Shown in pieces: positions 58,459 to 64,000 of a stretch of 64,000 bases of DNA. Each line of letters opens with the position of its first letter. The first letter of the stretch is position 1. Position numbers and translations under genes: made by a program. Origin of the DNA: Tetrapyrgos nigripes (lineage: Eukaryota; Basidiomycota; Agaricomycetes; Agaricales; Campanellaceae); contig JAACJM010000011.1 of the NCBI GenBank assembly GCA_013368315.1, forward strand, positions 248,001-312,000. Direction: 5' to 3'. A model generated the notes under the pieces. That model was not told where the DNA came from. It did not search any database and was given only the letters and a program-made list of their open reading frames with translations.

Positions 58459-59548
58459 AGCAGCGATGATCTAGTAAGTTATTGGTCCTCGTTGTATGTA
58501 TGAGTGATTGTTCACTATGGAATGGATGCTTACTAGTGGGGCTGGTTATGAGACTGTAAGTGCTCGATGATCAGGTCAGTGGTGAGCATTTATTGACTTC
58601 CGCAAAAATAGACCTCCGCTAGTCTCGCCTGGTTCTTTCTCATCATGATCCAATTTCCTCACGTCCAACGAAAGGCTCAAGAGGAGATTGACACGGTCAT
58701 TGGTCGATCTCGTTTGCCTTCGTTTGCCTATATGAATCATCTCCCTTTTGTTCGCGCCATCATCCGAGGAGTTGATTTACCTGGTTGCATAGGGTTGTGG
58801 TACCAAAGGCTGGCGTTCTTTGCTAGATGTTACGGTGGAGACCTCCTGCGCCCTTTGGTATAATCTATCAGTCTGTGAGGGTAAGCTTTATACTGATCGA
58901 GTGATGTTTTAGTTGGTGGATCGAAAGACAGGATGATTATTTCGATGGCAAAATAATTCCAAAAGGATCAATCTGTATCCCCAATATTTGGTACGAAATT
59001 TCTATGGCTAAATGGTTTCAAGTTCACTCAACAAAATTGTTTCACCAGGACCATCAACCGCGATGCACAGATTTATGGCACAGATGCTTCTGAATTTCGA
59101 CCTGAAAGAGATCTGACTTCAGATGGGAAGCTGAAGGATGAGAAAGATGAAGGCAACTTCACATTTGGTTTCGGGAAAAGGTCAGCACTTTGCTGCCAAT
59201 GCTTGATGATAGTATACCCGCATGGATTCTAGGGTATGCGTTGGAAGATACTTTGCTAACAAAGCTCTCTTCATTGATATCACCATGATACTATGGGGAA
59301 TGTCAATCAAGCCTTCACCGAACAGTTCTGGACAGATCGTTATACCTAGTACTTCAGAGGATGTCGGAGAGGGAGTCATATCGTAAGTCGTTCTTATAAG
59401 CCACATTTGCAGGCTTGTTGCAGGCTGATTGTGCATGCAATATATCAGACTACCTCCTCTTAAATGTAGATACGAAACTCGATTTGCGGGCGTGGACGCA
59501 ACTCTGAGGCAAGCTCGAGATGTAATACTTTTGCGCCATGGTGGCTGA
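58459..59548 (+). pseudogene. 5'-truncated P450 copy, right inner arm
   Basis: Mirror copy of the previous feature, and close to the second P450. It begins within exon 5, and coding text of that exon continues into the spacer. Exon 7 is intact (MIQFPHVQRKAQEEIDTV) but its donor GTGAG is changed to GTTGA and the preceding Glu of ExxR to Gly (IIRG). Exons 8-12 follow with the haem loop GFGKRVCVG and a stop at 59546-59548. No N-terminus. Confidence 0.85.
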
Positions 59549-59559
59549 AGTATAGCAAA

Positions 59560-60400
59560 AAAAAAAGATGATGTTACACAGTACGCAGGCATGAACGTAC
59601 ATAAACCACGGATACTGTTGAATTTTACTACTGCTGTGGACTAGGATAACATGGTAAAGAATGAAAGAAGAAAGACCGATTGGCGAGGAAAGCGACAAAA
59701 ACATCTGCACCGGAATCGCGTTCCTCCGCAGTCAGATTCGTTTCCTGACCTCGTTGCTCAGTGGCGTATGACTTTAAAGTTTAGATAGGTAGATCACTGT
59801 AAATTTCTACTCGTCGTTGTTGCGCTTGTTCTAGATATCGGGTAGAAGGACCGTTTCAAGGGGATACTGACGAGAACTTCGAGATAGGGCGGAAAAGACG
59901 AAGGCTGAGGCGAAGGCGACTTGAGCCCAATGGTGAACAGCGGTGACGTCGTTCTTCAGTCTGATTTGCTCGTGGTCCATGTTATTAACAATCGGAAAAA
60001 GCAAAAAGCAAACAGAAAAGAAAGGCAGAGAGACACACTGCGTGAGTTGTCCATCCATCAACACTCTTGGCCATCCTGGCTTTCCGCACGCAGCGTGTCA
60101 ACTTTCAAGGAGAGCAAATGACTCGATGACTGGTGTCGTTACTCGTACTAGGTACCGATGCTCAGAGGAACTCTGGGAGGAGGAGCAGGATTGGTAACCG
60201 GGTCTAGCGGCGGAGGCGTTGTCCGCTGCATCTATTACTCAATATGTATACAGTACTATTGAGCTTCATCATTTCATGATCACGACGAAGGTTTTAGAAA
60301 GTCAGCGAGTATTTACTACTGACCTTTAATGTACAACCACCGGGGTTCCCGGAGTGCTCTGACTGCATTGCTGAAGTCTGAGAGCAAAAGGCAAAGGAAG
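59560..60400. other. Right-arm-specific spacer with a weak minus-strand ORF
   Basis: A 49 aa minus-strand frame starting at the ATG near 59979 (MDHEQIRLKNDVTAVHHWAQ...) ends at 59831. Its composition looks coding, but it lacks recognised homology and a clear splice partner. Otherwise nothing. Confidence 0.3.
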
Positions 60401-61229
60401 CCGAAGACCAGCGGAAGAGCAAAGCTTTTCCTGGGCCCGGGACCGGCCCGAAGCGCCGAAGTCTAGATTCGGTCTAGACCGTGGTCCGCTAACGTTGGTG
60501 CTGCTACGCCTTGGGTCAGCTTGCGACTCGTCCTAAGCAAGTTCTGAGTTCTTCCTGAGCAAGAGGTAAGGTTCACAAGTCTTCATTTTCCGGTGCAAAT
60601 CAATCAGATTTCATCAGCTGCAAGCCGAGGTATAGTCATTGTCGTATGTATATATTCGCTACAAGATACAAGAGTCTAATATCGAGTTCATCGAGTTGTG
60701 AGATGGAGATGCAAGGAGAAATATGTAAGTAGAAGACGTTAAGACGTTATGATCAAGTGTCTATGGGTAGTAGTATGTATGTGCAATAGAATAAATAAGT
60801 TAGTGTATATGCGTTGCGTTGCTGTGAGTTGGATTATGAAGGAAAGTAAGTTGGCAGTTGAGATTGAGAGAGGGGAAAGGAAAGGAAAGGCTATATACAA
60901 TTGCATGAAGACGAAAAGGATAGAGAAGAGGCGAGAGATGGGAGACGAGAGAGAAACAAGAGATGGAGAGGCTATGGATACAAGTGGTTCTTTATGTAAA
61001 AAATCGTCAACGACGTTAAATCGGAGAAAGAGGCATCATTACTAGAGACGTTGTTGTCACGTTAGACCAATAAGATATTCGAAAGCCAGCGAGAGATAGC
61101 GAGAGATAGCAAGAGGCATCAAGCAAGAGAAAGTGCTAAGAAGGCGTGGGTGCGTCAAGAAGACCAATGAAAATGAATGAAGAAGACCAAAGAACCCAAA
61201 AGAAGAAAAAAAGTAACTTTTTGTGTTTT

Positions 61230-63919
61230 TTAATTCGACGCCCTCAAAAACATCTCCACCGGAATCGGCTTCCTCCTCAAACCCTCGCTTCCCGAACTCA
61301 AAACGGACGAACCCGAGCTGGAACAGCCACACGAGTTGGTGGACATGGTCGAAGTAGAACGACTGCTTCGGGATCGACGGAGGTGTTGTGTTGAAGGGGA
61401 ACGAGACGAGTGCGTGGAATACGTGGAGGAAGGCGTGGAAGGCATAGAATATGCAGAGGAAGGAGTCATAGGCGTAGCTGGGGTAGATGGCACCGAAGGA
61501 GCAAAAGACGAAGGAGGAGGAACACCAAATGTAAATCTCGTCGTTGTAGCTTTGGAACTCTTCAGCGTGGCGAGGTCGATGAGATCAGGACCGTAGATTG
61601 CCGTAAAGTGTGACGACGATGGTGATAGAGGCGTAGGGATATGGGTGTGGGTGGAAGAAACAGGCGAGAATGGCACAGGTGAAGAACTGGGTCCAACGAC
61701 AACAACGGTCCTCTTACTCTTTCCTTTGCCTTTAGTCTTCGTCTTCCCACTTCCACTACCCGACACCTTTCTTGAGGGAGAAGATGAAGTCAATCCAGAA
61801 CTCTGCGTCTTCAACCATAGCTTCAATTTACTCGACGTTGAGGAACGAGTGCTGGTTCTCGACTTGGTGGACTTGGCAGCACCAGCACCGACGGTGGAGT
61901 ATTCAGAATCCGCGGAATTGTTCCTCGACCTCGAAGGAGCAACCGAACCCAACGTCGATGTACTCCATTTGCTCCTCAAAATCCTCGTCTGGGGAGGTAA
62001 AACAAACGTGGAAGGGTCGACGACGCACCGTGTCGAGGCGTCTGTGTCGGCAGAGAAGGCGGTATGGGTAGTAGACGTTGATGGAAGACGAGCCTGGGTA
62101 TACGCATCAACAGATGAAGGATGTGAGGGGGAAGCGAATGGGTTGGTGAACTGGGGAGCAGATGCAGGGTAAGATTCTTCAGTGACGTAGTCCTCATCAC
62201 TGTCTCCACCTTCAGCGACGATCTCGACATCGTTAAACCTCTCAAAGTCAACGCTCAGCAATGACGTAGGGAGGGAGAGTCGAAGATTGGGTGGTTGGTC
62301 TTGGACATCGTCAACGTCAGAAGAAGGCTCGGATTCTTCCGCAATCCCATCAAGGGTATCCAAATCAAACTCGTAGCCCTCTAGCACTTCGAGTTCGGCG
62401 CTATCCTCGTCCTCGGCATCGGTTTCCTCACTAGCCTCAAAGACAAAAGGCGAAGCTACCATTGACGTCCGCATAGCAGAATCCTGCGAGTACACGCTGG
62501 GCGAGCTACCTTCCTCTCCGTTGACGGAAGAGAAGTCCTGGATATAATAGTACAAGACGTGGCCGTCTTCACCGCTCTCTCCATTAACAGAAGCAGAGTC
62601 GGGTCCCTCTGAGTAAATCACCGAGTCTAAAAAGTCTCGAGGGATGCTCATACGAGGAGGTGGACGCGTTCGTCGTCTGCTGCTTCCAGTAGAGGTGCTC
62701 GAGGCCGACACAGAAGTAGCCGGTGTAATAGGTGTGGCAGGTACAGAGGATGGTGTGACTGGGCTAACTGGCGAAGATGGAACGGGAGGAGGTGGTCTCG
62801 TGGGTATAGGGTAGAGGTAGCTTCGTCTTTTGGGGAAATCAGGGTCCAGCTGAGCTGATGGATAACCGCCGGCCTTGGTAGGTGAAGGTGGGACATGGAT
62901 GGAAGCGCACAGCGATTCGGGTCTCAGTGTGGGCGTTGGTGCGGTAAGAGTAGAGGATGCGGGAGCGGGAGCCGAAGCAGAAATGCGTTTAGGGAACGCA
63001 GGTGGAAGGACAGACCGAAGGGTAAGCAGACGACTAATGTCGCGTGAGTACCATTCGGAGTCTGATACCTCTTCCTCTTCATCGGATTCCGAATGAGAAG
63101 ACCCAGTAGACGACGGCAAAGGCGATGCAGCAAACATCTTGGGAGCTCTGAAGAATTCGATGTCGGCTTCTAACTCTGCATTTTCTGTAGGAAGGGAAGG
63201 CAAAGGACCCGACGGAGCAGGTGCACTCTGGTACCTCCCGTGTTTAACGATGACGAGTGGTTTGATACTCCGTAATCTCTTCAACCCGAAGCCAGTTGGT
63301 GCTGGAGCCAAACGAAAGTCTGCGTCGCATTCGTCGTCTGAAGATGAAGGAGTCAGAGGAGTGCCTTGTGAACTTGGCGAGGATATGGGTGATGACGAAG
63401 GCGAGCGTGGCGAGCGTGGTGAGGGCATAGGCGACCATGATGACGAAGAGGGAGTTGGGATAGGTGGATGAGGGAATTTGAAGGAGGCATCGGTGAAAGT
63501 AAGACGGAAAGAGTCGGGAGAACCCGCGGGTGAGGATGATGCAGATGACGTTGGTGACGTGGAAGGAGGACGCGGTGCGGGTCTTGGTGGTTCAGATAGA
63601 AGAGCGTCGCAGTCAAATGCATCTTCAAGAGGAGTTTTGGCAATGCGTATGTCTGAAGGAGACACTGCGAGTCTATAAACCGCTCAGTAAAAAGTAAAGA
63701 CACAAGTAAAAAAAAGACGCACTGTTTTCGTTGTTTAGAGGAAGAACACGACGGACGAGGTTCCTCTTCTTCCTCGACTATGATTTGTAATGGCTCGGAT
63801 TTCTTCGTAAAGATACCGTGTTTTCGAGAACGGATGTTGGCGGTTCGTTTGAGTGAGGAGACTGTCCAATGTCAGCCAACGCTAGATGGAAAAGCAGACA
63901 AGTACTCACAAGTATTCAT
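61230..63919 (-). CDS. Ser/Pro-rich low-complexity protein, 863 aa, intact
   Basis: Exons: 63919-63910, 63861-63723 and 63672-61230. They total 2592 nt, in frame, from an ATG to a TAA. The protein starts MNTFSSLKRTANIRSRKH and has an acidic EEEEEP patch. It is dominated by Ser, Pro and Thr with repeated SPVSPVTP- and SSSDDE-type motifs, acidic stretches in the middle (EASEETDAEDEDSAELEVLEGYEFD), a basic GSGSGKTKTKGKGKSKR patch, and an arginine/serine tail (LRRSRSSRSTST) before CGCSSSGSS and KPIPVEMFLRASN. No enzymatic domain, signal peptide or membrane segment is seen; it is likely intrinsically disordered and phosphorylated. The function is unknown. At least four decayed partial or near-full copies lie elsewhere in this window. 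Confidence 0.8.
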
Positions 63920-64000
63920 GATGTTGTCGTGAAAACAGAACGAAAAAGCGTCAGGTCAAGTCAAAGCAGTCGTAGAATGGAAAGCTGGGTCTTCCATTGG

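Larger units (their letters stand above)
58459..61910. repeat. Right arm of the large imperfect inverted duplication
   Basis: Inverse partner of 54730-58374; the 84 bp spacer is 58375-58458. In this arm the outer part runs into the complete Ser/Pro-rich gene, so the right arm is probably the original and the left arm the copy. About 59560-60400 has no counterpart in the left arm. Confidence 0.85.

Noticed and set aside
61645..62172. Plus-strand frame opposite the Ser/Pro-rich gene
   Set aside because: An antisense shadow of a low-complexity coding region with few stop-generating codons.
1..64000. tRNA and rRNA genes
   Set aside because: No cloverleaf or rRNA core sequence was recognised by eye; a dedicated scan was not possible, so absence is not proven.

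Overview
The window is nuclear DNA of a basidiomycete fungus, most likely an agaricomycete. The evidence is internal. Genes are packed with 45-70 bp GT-AG introns, and there is a HET-domain protein, a degenerate F-box protein, DUF6534-type membrane proteins, several P450s and typical mushroom transposon families. Spliced gene models were built by hand; the models for one DUF6534 gene, the helicase, three P450s and the Ser/Pro-rich gene all close in frame.

Layout. 0-7 kb: a HET-domain gene (-), a DUF6534 multi-pass membrane protein (+, 10 exons) and an F-box gene (-). 7-19 kb: a complete 16-exon DDX60-like DExH helicase (-, 1767 aa) flanked by a ~430 bp direct repeat and by decayed copies of a Ser/Pro-rich gene. 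19.3-24.8 kb: a small unrecognised gene, then two tandem, apparently intact 12-exon P450 paralogues separated by a spacer with a perfect 67 bp palindrome. 25-45 kb: a transposon nest holding a Ty1/copia remnant, a decayed Ty3/gypsy element cut by a hAT element, a repeat shared with 19 kb, a transposase-like ORF, fragments of the P450 array, and a DIRS-like tyrosine-recombinase retroelement. 46.2-48.7 kb: an intact unrelated P450 (-, 602 aa, 12 exons). 49.2-52.7 kb: a second DUF6534 gene whose halves are separated by a ~1.8 kb repeat-rich insertion. 54.7-61.9 kb: a large imperfect inverted duplication whose inner arms are 5'-truncated P450 copies facing each other across 84 bp. Its outer arms carry the 3' end of the Ser/Pro-rich gene, whose complete copy (863 aa) closes the window at 61.2-63.9 kb.

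How it works together. The window does not look like one pathway. It is a repeat-driven region in which P450, DUF6534 and Ser/Pro-rich families have been duplicated, inverted and broken. The best-supported active genes are the helicase, the three P450s, the first DUF6534 gene, the F-box gene and the 863 aa Ser/Pro-rich gene. The most interesting untested idea is that the inverted P450 fragments could produce hairpin RNA related to the intact P450 pair.
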